From the NCBI GenBank assembly GCA_029204225.1, contig CM055103.1, forward strand, positions 4,560,276-4,624,275: a DNA stretch of 64,000 bases. Reading direction: 5' to 3'. A model generated the notes under the pieces. That model did not search any database, was not told the DNA's origin, and saw only the letters and a program-made list of their open reading frames with translations. The first letter of the stretch is position 1. Each line of letters opens with the position of its first letter. The stretch is from Diphasiastrum complanatum. Taxonomy: Eukaryota > Streptophyta > Lycopodiopsida > Lycopodiales > Lycopodiaceae. Both the position numbers and the translations under genes were made by a program. This document shows, one piece after another, positions 1 to 11,638 of this stretch.

Positions 1-179
1 TTTTGGGCTAGTTGCGATCAAAGCAACAATCAATTTCTTAATTAGTTTTCTTTGGCAATCTTATGGTCATCCATTGTTTTTCATTGTGCGTTAAGCTCCT
101 TACTCATGGGTAACGAATCAACCGGCTCTGTCAAGCTTCTTTTTTTCCCACAAAAACAACTCATTTGTTAGATGTTGAC

Positions 180-702
180 AGAGATATGAGGATATCCAAA
201 CATCCAAGATATTCTTGTACTACCCTGCCAATGCAAAAAGGCCATCTGAATGGCGACTGGATCCGGCGCTCCTCCTCCAGAGGCTCTCGGAGGTTACTTT
301 TTTTTAACAAAACCTTGTCCCAATCTCCATTTAGATGCCCACTTTTGCATTGGCAGGTTATTAATAGGACCTCTAGGATGTTTGGCTATCATATCTCTCT
401 CAAATGCAAGAAACCAAGTAAAAAGAAAGTAACCTTCCAGAGCCTCTGGAGTAGGAGTGTCGGCGCTCCTCATCTAGATGCTCTGGGGGGTTACTTTTTT
501 TTTAACAAAATCTTGCCTCAGTCGCCATTCAGATGCTCACTTTTGCATTGGCAGGTCATTAATAGGACCTTTGGGATGTTTGGCTATCATATCTCTATGA
601 AATTCAAGTAACCAAGTAAAAAAAATCACCTTCCAAAGCCTCTAGAGTAGGACCGCCGACACTCCTACTCTAGAGGCTCTGGAAGGTTACTTTTTTTTGT
701 AG
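180..702. repeat. Palindromic MITE-like array (three units, alternating orientation)
   Basis: Inverted arms of about 40 bp recur: CCAGAGGCTCTCGGAGGTTAC at 273-293 is mirrored by GTAACCTTCCAGAGCCTCTGG at 429-449, and similar arms lie near 478-510, 625-660 and 661-697. Between arms is a shared core (CACTTTTGCATTGGCAGG at 338-355 and 538-555, then a segment containing GATGTTTGGCTATCATATCTCT), and the region 180-262 carries the same core reversed. This is the layout of a small non-coding inverted-repeat element that duplicated in place. No transposase is present and the superfamily is not determined. Confidence 0.6.
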
Positions 703-1896
703 TTATAGATTCAATTCTCAATTCTAATGTTTTAAAAAATCTCCAAAATTTTCAAATCATTCTTTTTACCACAAAGCTATATTTTTTTTGTTTTCCATTT
801 GCTTGAAAACATAAATAGCTCGTTGCTCCACTTTTTTCTGGCAGATTTGGTCGACCAATTGCACACTGGTGTTGTTCATGTGGCAAGAATGACAGAGTGG
901 TTATAGCTACACTTGTACACCATCGAAACGCAAGCCTGCAACACAATAACACCAAGCATAAAACTAGGTAAGCCAAAACTTCATCTCTAGTAATGGATAG
1001 TCTCAATCGTGCACACTTTCGTCCTCATCGAAGGTTATAGATCTGATCGATCTATTGTTTGAAATATGCTCAAAGAAAATTACTATAATTCACAAAATCT
1101 GTTGCGATTTCCATGTGCAGTAAGAGCTAACAGAAAGCGTTGGGAGAGTGACGTTCTAGGTGAGCACTTATTCTGTGGTTTTGTTTATATTTTAACCAAA
1201 TAAATTCAAAATTAATATGTGTTCACGTTGCATGTTTTCAATACTAACACAGGCCTAGACGTTAAGATCGGCCCATACTGTAAAGGTTACTTTTGAGACA
1301 TAAAAAATCAAGCTATGTCTTTACATTGCATCTTTAGAAATGGAGATAGGGGCTTGGAGCTACTAGTATGGTATGTAGTCTCAATAGTTTGTTCATGGTC
1401 TTGAAGTACAACTTGCTTTCTTATTTCCTTGTGGTCCACAGATTGGATCCAGGTGATTGTTGATTCATTTGTTCTGGGGAGGCAATACGGTCAAAGTGTA
1501 TGTTCTGTTTGAAGCACCTTGCTATTATGACTAACACATATGTATCACTTGACTTAAATTTTGCTTGTTTTCATCATTGTTATAGGAGGCTCAATGTCAA
1601 GTGTGAGGTACCCTCTTCGATCACTTATTCGCAATGTGCGTAGAAGCTCACTTGCTAGTGAGGAAACAATCAACAATCCCAGGCTACAACAGATCTGGCT
1701 GCTTCTCAAGTGCTAGATGGAAACGTTGATGAAATTAATGAGCCTATTCCCAAAGACATTACAGGGCCTTCATCCCTGATAGTTGTCGCACAGGTGGACA
1801 CCTTAGAGGTTTATCCACCATCCTCGTTTGATGGGTAAGTTGATACACATTGAGGTGTTGCAGGAGATAGTTTAATCGTTTAGGACCAAGTGTGCA
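703..1896. other. No convincing gene; possible upstream exons of the next gene
   Basis: AT-rich sequence with only short, unconvincing frames. The end (about 1587-1896) contains an acceptor-like TTATAG followed by a frame broken by several stops, and could hold upstream exons of the decayed gene at 1897-3331. Confidence 0.4.
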
Positions 1897-3331
1897 ATGC
1901 CACCTCCGATGATCCCTTTATGTCGCCTTGTTGTGAATGAGGCCATACGCACGGTGAATGAACACATTTTTGATTTGGGCTATCACTTCAAGACATCTGG
2001 CTATCTGCCTGAGCAAGGCAAATTCATGGTATCTGTACCCAAAGATTGGGAGTTAGAGCACGAGGTTACATCCTTTGATGAGGCTGCATGGGGCCCTATT
2101 TGGTGTAGAGTGAATCGGGAGTTTGAAGATGAGTTACTCAATCTTCCCGAGTGAAAACATCTTTCGAACAAGAAGTTCATAGTGTGGGATGGAAACCATC
2201 ATTTCAAATCATGGATGGCTCGCATTTAAGAAGGTACATGCTGTTGGTGTCAAGTATTATTTTGGAGTCAAACAATGTTTTTGTAATTTTTTAGAATCTT
2301 GTAACAAATATTATGCTTCCTTCCAGAATTTCCTCATGTGCAATCTATGCATGTTCAAGTGGATTGCACATTCACAGGTGTGTATGATACTTTTTTTTTT
2401 TCAATACTTAACTGAATATGTGGCATTCAAATATGTTGTAGATTGACAAGAGTGCACGTGGAGCCTACACTTGCACATGAATTATTCATGATGCAAAAAT
2501 TTGGCCTATCGGACAAGGCAACATTGTTGGCTAACATCGCACCCAAAGATAGGAAGTGGCTGGAAACTGAACTCATACATGAAAGAAAGACACATCATAA
2601 GCCATGGTACAATCTACCAATGGCAGCTTTGTCTCAACTAGTCTTCAAGGTATACAAATTTTTAGTTTGCTACTTTCTTGTATTTATATGAGATACCTCA
2701 AACTTATTAGTTTCTATGTCACTGATTGATTTTTCGTGCCAGAATGAATTCACTAAAATGTTGCATCAAACTGTGTCAACCATTGATAGCTCCTCTGAGG
2801 AGTATGATCTGCAGTACCAAGCTGCATTCAAGGTATGTACTGTCATGCCGCTACGAGTGTACAACTGCATAGTTGTGAGATTGACAACGTGACAAGTTCT
2901 GATAATGCTAGGTTCTCATGTCGTTGAGATGCCTTTTGTCTACAAGGAAACGTGATTGGACCCAGCTGATGGAGAGGGATTTTTTTAAGATTGTATTCAA
3001 TATAGCTTGGGACACAAAGGGAATTGTAATGACAGAGGACAAGTTGCAGACTTTGGCAACATCGAGCATTGGGCTAGCCAAGTAGGCTTTGGTTGAAAAA
3101 TTTATAGGCTCATAGTTTGTAAATAATTTTCAAACATTGTTTAGTCAAATACTAGAATGGCTCGTGTGTGATATTTGCAGGAAGAAGGAGATACTTCGCA
3201 TCCTTGTGAGCGAAAAAAGCACAAGAGATACATGGGGCATGCCCTCCGACAAGGGTTTGCGCAAGTACATGGCCAAAGAGACATATTGGTATCAAATGGT
3301 GCTTGAGGCTAGCACCTCATTGGCGGCTTGA
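1897..3331 (+). pseudogene. Decayed multi-exon plant gene, unknown function
   Basis: Five or more exon-like blocks can be joined through GT-AG borders. 1897 to about 2233 encodes an 85-residue block, then after an in-frame TGA (2152-2154) a block with VWDGNHHFKSW. About 2322-2378 is a short exon (FPHVQSMHVQVDCTFT). 2442-2649, 2743-2832, 2912-3081 and 3181-3331 join with phases that preserve one reading frame to a TGA at 3329-3331. The 3' half (LAHELFMMQKFGLSDKATLL through KKKEILRILVSEKST) is continuous across three introns, so this was a real spliced gene. The TGA at 2152, a TAA near 2226 and a frame slip near 2443 mark it as a pseudogene. The DGNH motif resembles the D-G-x-H-R signature of ParB/sulfiredoxin-type domains, but the Arg is replaced by His and I give that low weight. 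No named family is recognised. Confidence 0.6.
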
Positions 3332-3632
3332 CAATAGAGGATGGTGAGCCTATGCTCGGACACTACAAGAAGCTTCTTTAGGAGACAAAGAAAGGTGCAT
3401 TTGACATGTGCTTTTGGAGATCTCCAGGAAGACATGAAAATTTTTGCCACTCTTGACAAGCAACCACAACTCCAGTTTAGTGCTAGGAAATTGACGTAGA
3501 GGTATTGTGAACTTGCTGTAAGAAACATTGTTGGTTTTACTTCTTTTGCAAACATGTAGAATGCTTACAAACTGCTGATCAAAAAGCAAATGGTTGTTGT
3601 TCCTTATGGATGACCGACTAATCAAAGGTCTT
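3332..3632. other. No gene recognised between pseudogene and LTR
   Basis: About 300 bp, presumably 3' flank of the decayed gene. Minus-strand frames here are short and show no domain. The sequence becomes alignable to the element I LTR from about 3633. Confidence 0.5.
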
Positions 3633-4404
3633 CCAGAGAGGTTGGTTCATTTTTTCTTTAAGGATCAAAAAATTCATGATCGATTTTTTCCAAACCTATG
3701 TCAATCTTGTCAAAGAGAGATTTTTTTGAACTTGTTCGGTTCGGATCTCTTCTAACTTTTTCCGAACACCTTCGAACCTGTTCAATTTAGATCTATTCTA
3801 ATTTTTTGAGCACCTTCGAACCTGTTCAGTTCGGATCTGTTCTAATTTTTTTGAGCACCTTCGAACATGTTCGATGCGGATCTGTCCTTTTTTTGACCCT
3901 GTGTATATTTTTTGACCCCTTGTATAAATCCGATTCTTTGTAATTAAAAATCCGATCCCAACGGCAGCCTTCTGTGGAACTATAAGAAGTTTAACTTAGA
4001 ATTCCAATGCACTGATCAACTGACTTTCAATCATCAATGATGGAGTCAACGCCCTAACAGACATCTTTTTGTAACAATGATTCATGCATTATTCTGTAAC
4101 GAGGATTAGTGATTAAGTAGGTTTTGTAGAATCAGTTAGTAGGTTCGATTTTTCCTAGATATCAACAATTTTTCAACTGAAGCCTGGTTTTGTGCCCACT
4201 GTTCACACTCAGCTTCAAGCTCTTGTATTTACATTTTTGATAATTATCAAGGTGCAAGATTTGTGTCTACATTGTGATTTTTTTATTGCTAATTGTGAAT
4301 CGATTTTGTCTTAAATATTTGCTGGTACTTGTTGTGCTTTTGATCCATTACCATCTGCTCAACACTTCCACTGTTGCTCACCACATTTCCATCGTTTTGC
4401 TACA
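3633..4404 (+). repeat. 5' LTR of Copia I (truncated)
   Basis: Aligns with 7045-7816. The first ~85 bp seen in the 3' copy are missing. It contains about three tandem units of ~50 bp (CACCTTCGAACCTGTTC followed by GGATCTGTTCTAATTTTTT) at 3735-3885. It ends in GCTACA immediately before the primer-binding site. Confidence 0.8.
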
Positions 4405-4416
4405 TGGTATCAAAGT
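4405..4416 (+). other. Primer-binding site of Copia I (tRNA-iMet type, mutated)
   Basis: TGGTATCAAAGT directly follows the LTR. The usual Copia site complementary to the 3' end of initiator tRNA-Met is TGGTATCAGAGC, so two positions differ. Confidence 0.75.
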
Positions 4417-4545
4417 GGGTGTCTCAGTAATCTGTATTTCTACTGCGGATTCAATCTTGTTTCTACCAAGACTTCAGTTCAGCAAGCACACAGCCAACAG
4501 TATCTCGCTATTGTTGTTTCCACCAACAATATCGAACTATACCAG

Positions 4546-6938
4546 AATGGATTCGAGTTTTAGTTCCTCTCTGATTGACAAGCTCGATGGAGAGAACTAC
4601 CATCTCCGAAAGTTCAAGATGAAAGTCGTTCTATTAGCCAAGGAGCTATGGGACATTGTTGATGGTACTAAAATCAAGCCAGAGGCTGATGCAACTGGCA
4701 TCACTAAATGGAGACAACGAGATGGCAAGGCATTTGCCTTAATCACTTTGAACATCAAAGACTCCCAATTAGTCATATCCAATCTGCATAGACTGCTAAG
4801 GATGCTTGGGACATCCTAGCTACTCTTTATGACATTAGAGATGTCACATCCAAACATCATCTGAGGAAGAAATTCTTCACTTTGAGGATGTCTGATGCAG
4901 ACACTATTTCCAACAATCTCAATACACTCAAGAACCTCATGGAGCAGATGAATGCTACTAGATCAAACATTGAAGATTCAGATGTAGTGATGACTCTTTT
5001 ATCGAGTCTCCCTAAAGCCTATGAAATATGGGTCATTTCGACCTAGCAGCAACTTACTTTATCTAGAGTCATTTCTATGCTGCTACAAGAGGAGATAAGA
5101 AGGAGTGCGACCTCCTCAGGCTCAAGATCAGATTCTCAAGCTCTATACACAACCAAGAATAAGAAGTTCAAAACCAAGAGATCTCCAAAGTCAGATTCTC
5201 CTGACAAAAAGAGCAACTTGTAGTCTGGTTTGAATTTGACTCCTGTTCAAATTTTAACTCAGGTTTGAATTCTGGCTCATGTTTAAGTTCGAATTCTTCT
5301 TCATCATTTCAGCCAAAGCAGAACCTATTCTGCAAATACTGTAAGAGAACTAGCCATCTCATCAAGGACTGCAGAACACTCAAGTACAACAATGAAAAGA
5401 AGATGCAGTTCCAACAACAAGCAAATGCTGCCTCAACCGATTATTTGATCTAGCATGAAAAAGAAGATGAGGTTGCCTTCTTGACCAAGGTTGGAAATTT
5501 ATAGGATATCGATTCCTGGTACTTGGACTCTGGAGCAACACAACACATGAGTCACCATCATGACTGGTTCCAAAGCTACAAGCCCTTCACTCATTCTAGA
5601 GTTGTTCAACTTGGAGACAACTCATCCCACTCCATTGAAGGTGAAGGAATAGGCAGGGTCAAATTCCAAAAAGGTGATGTTAGGTTGTTGTCCAATGTTT
5701 TATATATTCCGAGCCTGACCAAAAATCTGCTCTCAGTTAGCAGAATTACAAATTTTGGTCAGAAGGTCGAATTTGACACAAATGGTTGCACCATCTTTGA
5801 CAAGTCCTAGAAAGTTCTAGCTTTCGGGAGAAGAAGTGACAATCTTTACAAACTTAGCCACTACAATTCTTCTATTTGTCAAGCTCTATATACAACAACT
5901 TCTGAATCAAATGGCATGTTGTGGCATCACAGATCAGGCCATTTAAATTTCAGTTGTATTCAACAAATGTCAAATCAAAATTTAGTGCAATATATTCCTT
6001 CCACTAGCAAATCTGATACTCCATATAAAAATTGTATTTCCAACAAGCATGTTAGAAGTCTATCATTTCAGATTCAAAATGTACTTCTACAAATTTGCTA
6101 GATCTTGTACACATGAACATTTGCAGTCCCATGCAGACTGTTTTCACTGGGGGATCTGTCTATTTGCTGACTATTATTGATGACTTCTCTCAGAGGACTA
6201 CAATATTTTTCTTGAAGAACAAATTCGATACTCTGAAGTTCTTCATACAGTTCAAGACATCATCAGAAAAATCGACTTATAGAAAAATCAAATATCTACG
6301 CTCTGATGCAAGGGTGTATTTATCTCCAACAAATTCAGAGACTTCTACAAGGCCAATGGAATACAACTACAAACCAGCTACTCACCTTTGTCCAAAGGTG
6401 TAGCTCAGAGGAAGAATTAGTCACTCATTCAAAGTGCAAAGAGCATGCTAGCCCATGCATCTCTTCCAAAGAAGTTCTGGACAGAAGCTGTTACTACATT
6501 ACCCAGCAGACTGATTTTCATCAGTTAACAAAAGTTCAGTCCACCAACCAATATTCTCAAGGGCTACACAGATGCAGAGTGGGAAAAAGACTACAACGCC
6601 AGAATATCGACTTTTGGATCTGTATTTCCATACAATCAAGGCCCAATCTCTCACAACCAACAATAGACCTTAGTAGCATCATCCTCCACAGAATTGGATT
6701 TTACAGCTACCACAAATGCTACCAAGGAGGCGGTTTGTATGCTGACGAACCTACTTGCAGATATCGAATTTTTCCAATTACATCGGACGTTCATCTACTG
6801 TGACAACCAGATCACAAGGACAATCTCTTTGGTTTATTGTAGGATAGAGTTTATGACAGCAGATTACTTCACCAAGGCGCACCATCTCATATTTAACAAT
6901 CAGCTAAATTTGAAGATCAAAATTTTTCAAGATCCACA
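4546..6938 (+). pseudogene. Copia I gag-pol remnant
   Basis: Translation starts at 4546 (MDSSFSSSLIDKLDGENYHL), a typical Copia Gag opening. The frame then runs with stops and shifts through Gag to a zinc knuckle CKYCKRTSHLIKDC (about 5331-5372), a protease active site DSGATQHMSHHHDW (about 5526), the GAG-pre-integrase motif WHHRSGHLNF (about 5920), and a partial integrase core with TIIDDFSQRTT (about 6172). After a deletion come RNase H residues SSSTELDFTATTNATKEA (about 6680) and CDNQITRTISL (about 6800). Protein-level activity is excluded by the stops (for example 5454, 5808, 6101) and the missing RT. Confidence 0.85.
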
Positions 6939-7816
6939 TTAAGGGAGAGTGTTGAAATTCTATGCTCAAGCCCAATTCCATTTGATAATGAGCACCCTGA
7001 AAAATCAGTTTATACTTATTCTTGAAAAAAAAAACTACAAAAACAGAGAAGGCTCATTTTTCCTTTAAGGATCGAAAAATTCAGGATCGAATTTTTTTGA
7101 AACAAGCTTTTTTTGAACCTATGTCAATCTTGTCAAAGAGAGATTTTTTTAAACCTTTTCATTTCAGATTTGTTCTAATTTTTTCGAGCACCTTCGAACC
7201 TGTTTGGTTTGGATCTGTTCTAATTTTTTTGAGCACCTTCGAACCTGTTCAGTTTGGATCTGTTCTGATTTTTTCGACCTTGTGTATATTTTCTGACCCA
7301 GTGTAAAATTCTGACCCCTTGTATAAATTTGACTCTTTGTAATTAAAAATCTGATCCACTGATTGTTAAATAACGATGACCTTCTATGGAACTGTAAGAA
7401 CTTTAACCTAGGATTCCAATGCACTTATCAATTGACTTCCAATCATCAATGATGGAGTCGACGCTTTGACAAGCATCTTTTTGTAATAATGATTTGGGCA
7501 TTATTCTGTAACGAGGATCAATGATTAAGTAGGTTTTGTAAAATCAGTTAGTAGGTTCAGTTTTTTCTAGTTATCAACAATCTTTCAACTAAAGTCTGGT
7601 TTTGTGCCCACTATTCACGCTCAGCTTCAAGCTCTTGTACTCATATTTTTTATAATTATCAGGGTGCAAGATTTGTGTCTATATTGTGATTGTTCGATTG
7701 TTGATTGTAAATCGATTTTGTCTTGAATATTTGTTGGTAGCTGCTGTGCTTCCGATCCATTACCATCCACTCATCACTTCCACTGCTACTCACCACAATT
7801 CCATCATTTTGCTACA
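6939..7816 (+). repeat. Polypurine tract and 3' LTR of Copia I
   Basis: The purine run TTAAGGGAGAG (6939-6949) precedes TGTTGAAATTC at 6950, the LTR start, and the LTR ends GCTACA at 7816. It repeats the ~50-bp GAGCACCTTCGAACCTGTT units at 7170-7285, as in the 5' copy. No clear target-site duplication could be checked because the 5' end is truncated. Confidence 0.8.
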
Positions 7817-8227
7817 TCTCTGAGGTCTTAGAATATTGTGAAGAAGGTCCCTACAAAAATTTGGTATGGAACTGAGCAGTGGAAAGTGCACTTCTCCTAA
7901 TACACCCTCTAATTTCCGTCTATATAAGCAGGAATTTTGAGTCATTTGGCACTTCACACAACGAAGCTCTTTCCAATTTTCTAAGAAAATTTTTAACTAT
8001 CTTCGATTGTGACCAAACTTCATACACACCATCCTCAACAGTCATAACCACCTGCTCATTTCCACCTGTTTCACATCCATTAAGTCAAAATTTAACATTT
8101 TCACTTTTTTGAGTCTTTTTATTCTTTTTGCTAAGTCTTTTCCTCCTCTTCCATCCCCCAGTCATTACCACATTATACCTAGCTCTTACCTTACCTCTTC
8201 AAAGACCTAACCCGACCCACCCTCGTC

Positions 8228-9890
8228 ATGGCATCCTCCTCCAACTTTGATAACCAACCCTCCAGCCCTTCCGATGTAACCGACACCATCCAAGTAATTC
8301 ATTGTGAAATCCCAACCTCCACCCACATCTGGGACCTGCCTATGGAATCTCGAATCGCACCTTGAGTCCAAATCTCCCAACCTCTCCTTGAAGCAATGGG
8401 CATTTATCCAACGTTTTTTTCCTACGCCCTCAACATGGAATTCATTGTCATAGCCTATGCCATGTGGGATGAGGACAAAAACCGCTTCTATGTCCAATAC
8501 AATGGTACCACACACCACGTGCGTGTGAACATCGCCTCCCTGGCTACCATATGAATTCTTTCTAGTGATAGACCAAAGCCATCCCAAGGTCATGCTCCCC
8601 CCGCCGCTCCATCCTCCAGCCTTATACCCCCTACCATTCCAACTGACTCATTGGCCAGCAAACGTATGTGTGGTGCTACCTCATCCTCCACAAGTCCTCC
8701 TACCACCCGCCAGCATACCGCACCACCATGTCCTGTAGCCAGTTCTTCTGCTTCCGTCCCTCCATCTACTACTACAACCCCTTCTACTTCCATCGCTCCC
8801 ATCCCTCCACCTTCCCCAGTCGTTATCGCTTCACCTCCACCCTCCATCACCATCACCTCATCCATCCTTCTTACATCTCTTAATTCTTCCGTTTCCACTC
8901 CACCCCTCATCATTAGCCCCCAAGATTCCCAAATATCACCCAACACCCTCTCTTGGATGAGTTTCCTCCACCTCTCACCTCTCTCATCTCCTTCCATCCT
9001 CGACACCACTCTTCAATTTCCTACACTTCCTCACCTTGCTTCCTTCTAACAACCCATTTCACCTCCTTTACACACTTTTGCCACTCCACTCACTTCCCCC
9101 GCTGATCCATCCTCTCTGAATGACAAGTCTGACAATAAACTGTTGGACGGTGACGCATTTGTGCGCACGGAGTACATCGTCTCACCGCAATGTGCTGATC
9201 CCACAAGGGCTTGACGACGTGATGGTGCAAGAAATTCTCATTGAAGATGATGATGGAGATAATATACTACCCAGAGCAACACCTCAACAAGGCGCAACAA
9301 GCAGTACCATACCAACCGGGCCCACAGACGTCACGATGGCCTACCAGACTTTGGAAAGTTTCCTCCAAGATCTAGTAGCAACCAAATCAACATTGGATGG
9401 TCGCGTAGTGGAACTGGCAACCTGGAACACCAGGTTGCGAGCGGAGCTCACACAGTTCCAGCAAGACCTGCATGTAACACTTCAACACGAGTAGACAGAG
9501 CAGAATCGAGTCTTGAAGCTAAAATAACATGAGGAGAGTCTTCAAAGATATGTCAAGGACCTCTTCAAATCAGCGACGAACACTCCACAAGGGTTTGGGA
9601 AGTTTAGCAGCAAGTACAACAGCACTCCAGGCCCAACTACTGTCATTGAAACAGAGAATCAATGGCTGGGAGCGGAGGCTCAGACACTACAACAAGAGAA
9701 GACACCGTGGTTAGCCCAGCCCATCCCCACCAACCGTCCTCTCAGTCAACATGAGATGTGTCATAAATTAGTGGGTTGTGCGGAAGCTGGGAGCAAGCTA
9801 GATGAATGGATCGGAAATGCAACAGTTAGCAGCAAAATAGTTCAAACGATGGATCAAACAAATGCACAATTGCCAATAACAAATGTAGAA
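8228..9890 (+). pseudogene. Decayed ORF: N-terminal domain, Pro/Ser/Thr-rich linker, coiled coil
   Basis: From ATG 8228 one frame runs about 273 codons to 9049, interrupted only by TGA at 8363 and 8552. Its first ~140 codons look like a folded domain (ALNMEFIVIAYAMWDEDKN, RFYVQYNGTTHHVRVNIASL). It is followed by a strongly Pro/Ser/Thr-rich stretch (8590-9040). Downstream, in shifted frames, 9330-9700 encodes heptad-like sequence (LESFLQDLVATKSTLDGRVV, LRAELTQFQQDL). The layout resembles large accessory ORFs of plant retroelements, but no family is recognised, and it may be a host pseudogene. Confidence 0.4.
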
Positions 9891-10149
9891 TAAATTGCAC
9901 TTTGATTATTATCAACAGATGAGTACAATTGCATGAAATTATTACTTTAGCTTGTTGTGCATGATAACGTTGGTACTGATTAAGGTCAATTACAATTATC
10001 AAAAAAAGTTTTTGGATGAAGATTCTAATTTTGATATACTAAAAATATCTACAACTAACTTGCATTGAATGCTATCTACTTCATTAATTACAACCACCTT
10101 GTAACTGCAAGTACATGTACAAAATAGGCAGACTTACCAACGCGAAGTC
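9891..10149. other. No feature recognised
   Basis: AT-rich sequence. It may be the weakly conserved far part of the reversed LTR that begins at 10366, but I could not align it. Confidence 0.3.
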
Positions 10150-10575
10150 ATTTGGGTTGGATTTCTGACCGACATTGTTCAAAAATTACATGGGTTCGGA
10201 TTTTATAAAAGTGAACCAGATATGAAAAATTTAAAACTGATCTGAACTGAACTCGTTCGGAAAAATTAGAAACGATTCGATCTGAACAAGGGTCGAAAAA
10301 ATCCGACCTTCTATATACCTTTCAGGATGCTCATTAACAAATGGATTTGAGCATTGAAATCCAACACTCCCCCTTAATGTGGATTCTAAAAGGTCTTGAT
10401 ATTCAGATTTAACATGTTGTTGAATCCGAGATTATGCTCCATAGAGAGGGATTTTGTAAAGTAATGTGCTTCCATAAATTCAGTCTTGCAGTATCTCCTT
10501 GCTTTGCACTTTCTCCCTTAAATAACGATACCTGATTTCGATATGCTTGCTTCGTGAATGAAATTTCGGCTACTA
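10150..10575 (-). mobile_element. Reversed tail of a Copia I-like element (RNase H end, PPT, partial LTR)
   Basis: Read on the minus strand, 10575-10390 encodes the last part of Copia RNase H (a KHIEIRYRYLR-like stretch, frame broken). Then comes the purine tract ATTAAGGGGGAG (10367-10378) and TGTTGGATTTC at 10366, an LTR start nearly matching that of element I at 6950. The LTR continues to about 10150 with the same GATCTGAAC/GTTCGG vocabulary. The far end is not resolved. The right edge at about 10576 is an abrupt join to element A. Confidence 0.7.
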
Positions 10576-10983
10576 TTATAGCAAGATGAGGCACTATGCC
10601 TCAGAATGCTTCAAGAAGAAGCAAGCACAAGGGCAAGCAAATAGCAGCCAAGAGGAGGAGGAGAGTCCACAAGAAGACTCATTAATGATGTCAAGCTTCT
10701 CTTCATCAAGTTTCAAAGGGGAAGATGCATGGTGGATAGATAGTGGGGCAAGTTCCCACATGACAAGCAAGAGGGAGTATTTTTCAAACCTTTTATCTTA
10801 TGAAGGGCATATAAAGTCAATTTTTACAGCAAATGATGATTTTTGTAAGATAGGAGTAGGTTCCATCCCTTTGTGCTTAGGATCCTAAAAAAGGGTCAAT
10901 GTCGATGGAGTTTTGTACAATCCTAGTGTCACTAGGAATCTACTTCATATTGGGCAAATGGCGATAATTGCTTTTGTGTGGAA
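10576..10983 (+). pseudogene. Copia A, left half: zinc knuckle and protease
   Basis: An open frame at 10586-10888 encodes the end of a zinc knuckle (RHYASEC), an acidic linker, and the protease active site DAWWIDSGASSHMT, followed by YEGHIKSIFTANDD. The sequence stops at 10983 where element B is inserted, and resumes at 17420 with the next part of the same polyprotein. Gag upstream is lost at the join near 10576. Confidence 0.85.
10979..10983. repeat. Target-site duplication of element B, left copy
   Basis: TGGAA, matched exactly at 17415-17419. Confidence 0.95.
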
Positions 10984-11638
10984 TGTGAAAAATACAGATC
11001 CTAAGTGGATCTAAACTCCAAGATCATTGGCTTGAATGCTTGCACTCCAAACTACATAAGCTAGGAATTGGCAACACATTCTATGCTACCTAGAATGCAA
11101 AGAACTTGATCAAAAAGCATTTATCACAAATGGAAACTTCCATAAACATCAAGTGCGGCCCAAAATAGCATTATACAGTCCATAATACATCAGCCTACCA
11201 CTTTTGGAAAGCACCTAAGATCATACACAATAGCTTGAAGACAATACACACAACAATGCTCTCAATGGAGGAAGAAACAATGACAATGATCTATTGATCT
11301 CAATGAAGCATACAAAAGGTTTCTCCAACCTGTTCTCCACGACTTCCCTACTATTTATGGATGAGGAAGATGACTCTCTCTCCTCTCTCTAGAAGGTACT
11401 TGACCCTAGATATTCCCTATATAGGAAAAATAGCTAAAAATGGCTTATATGACCAAAATACATCAAAATGGTCTCATTTTGAAGGGTATGAAGTTTGACA
11501 CTTCATCATACTGAAAAAATACAGTAAATAAAAACATTGTGGCCTGGTTCACACGTGTGAAACTCCAGAACCAAAACTATTTCCAATTTTAGCCAATTTA
11601 GGCCTCAAACTAGCTAGGAAATGTTGACAATTTTCACA
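10984..11638 (-). repeat. 3' LTR of element B
   Basis: 655 bp, TGTGAAAATTG at its minus-strand start (11638) and ending TTTTTCACA at 10984. Compared with the other LTR (16760-17414) I see substitutions near 11220, 11536 and 11585 only. A TATA-like CCATAAATAG lies at 11360-11351 and a palindrome TTCACACGTGTGAA at 11548-11561. Confidence 0.97.

Larger units (their letters stand above)
3633..7816 (+). mobile_element. Degenerate Ty1/Copia element I, LTR to LTR, lacking reverse transcriptase
   Basis: Two related long terminal repeats (3633-4404, truncated at its 5' end; 6950-7816) bracket gag, protease, part of integrase and the end of RNase H. The LTRs differ at many sites, so this is an old insertion. 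The reverse transcriptase core is deleted: the frame passes from integrase (RSDARVYLSP, about 6300) to the last part of RNase H (from about 6560). A reversed tail of a related element lies at 10150-10575. Confidence 0.85.

Noticed and set aside
8590-9009. Gly/Glu/Val-rich minus-strand frame (and its neighbour 8207-8593)
   Set aside because: Complement of the Pro/Ser/Thr-rich plus-strand ORF. The plus strand gives the more protein-like N-terminal domain.
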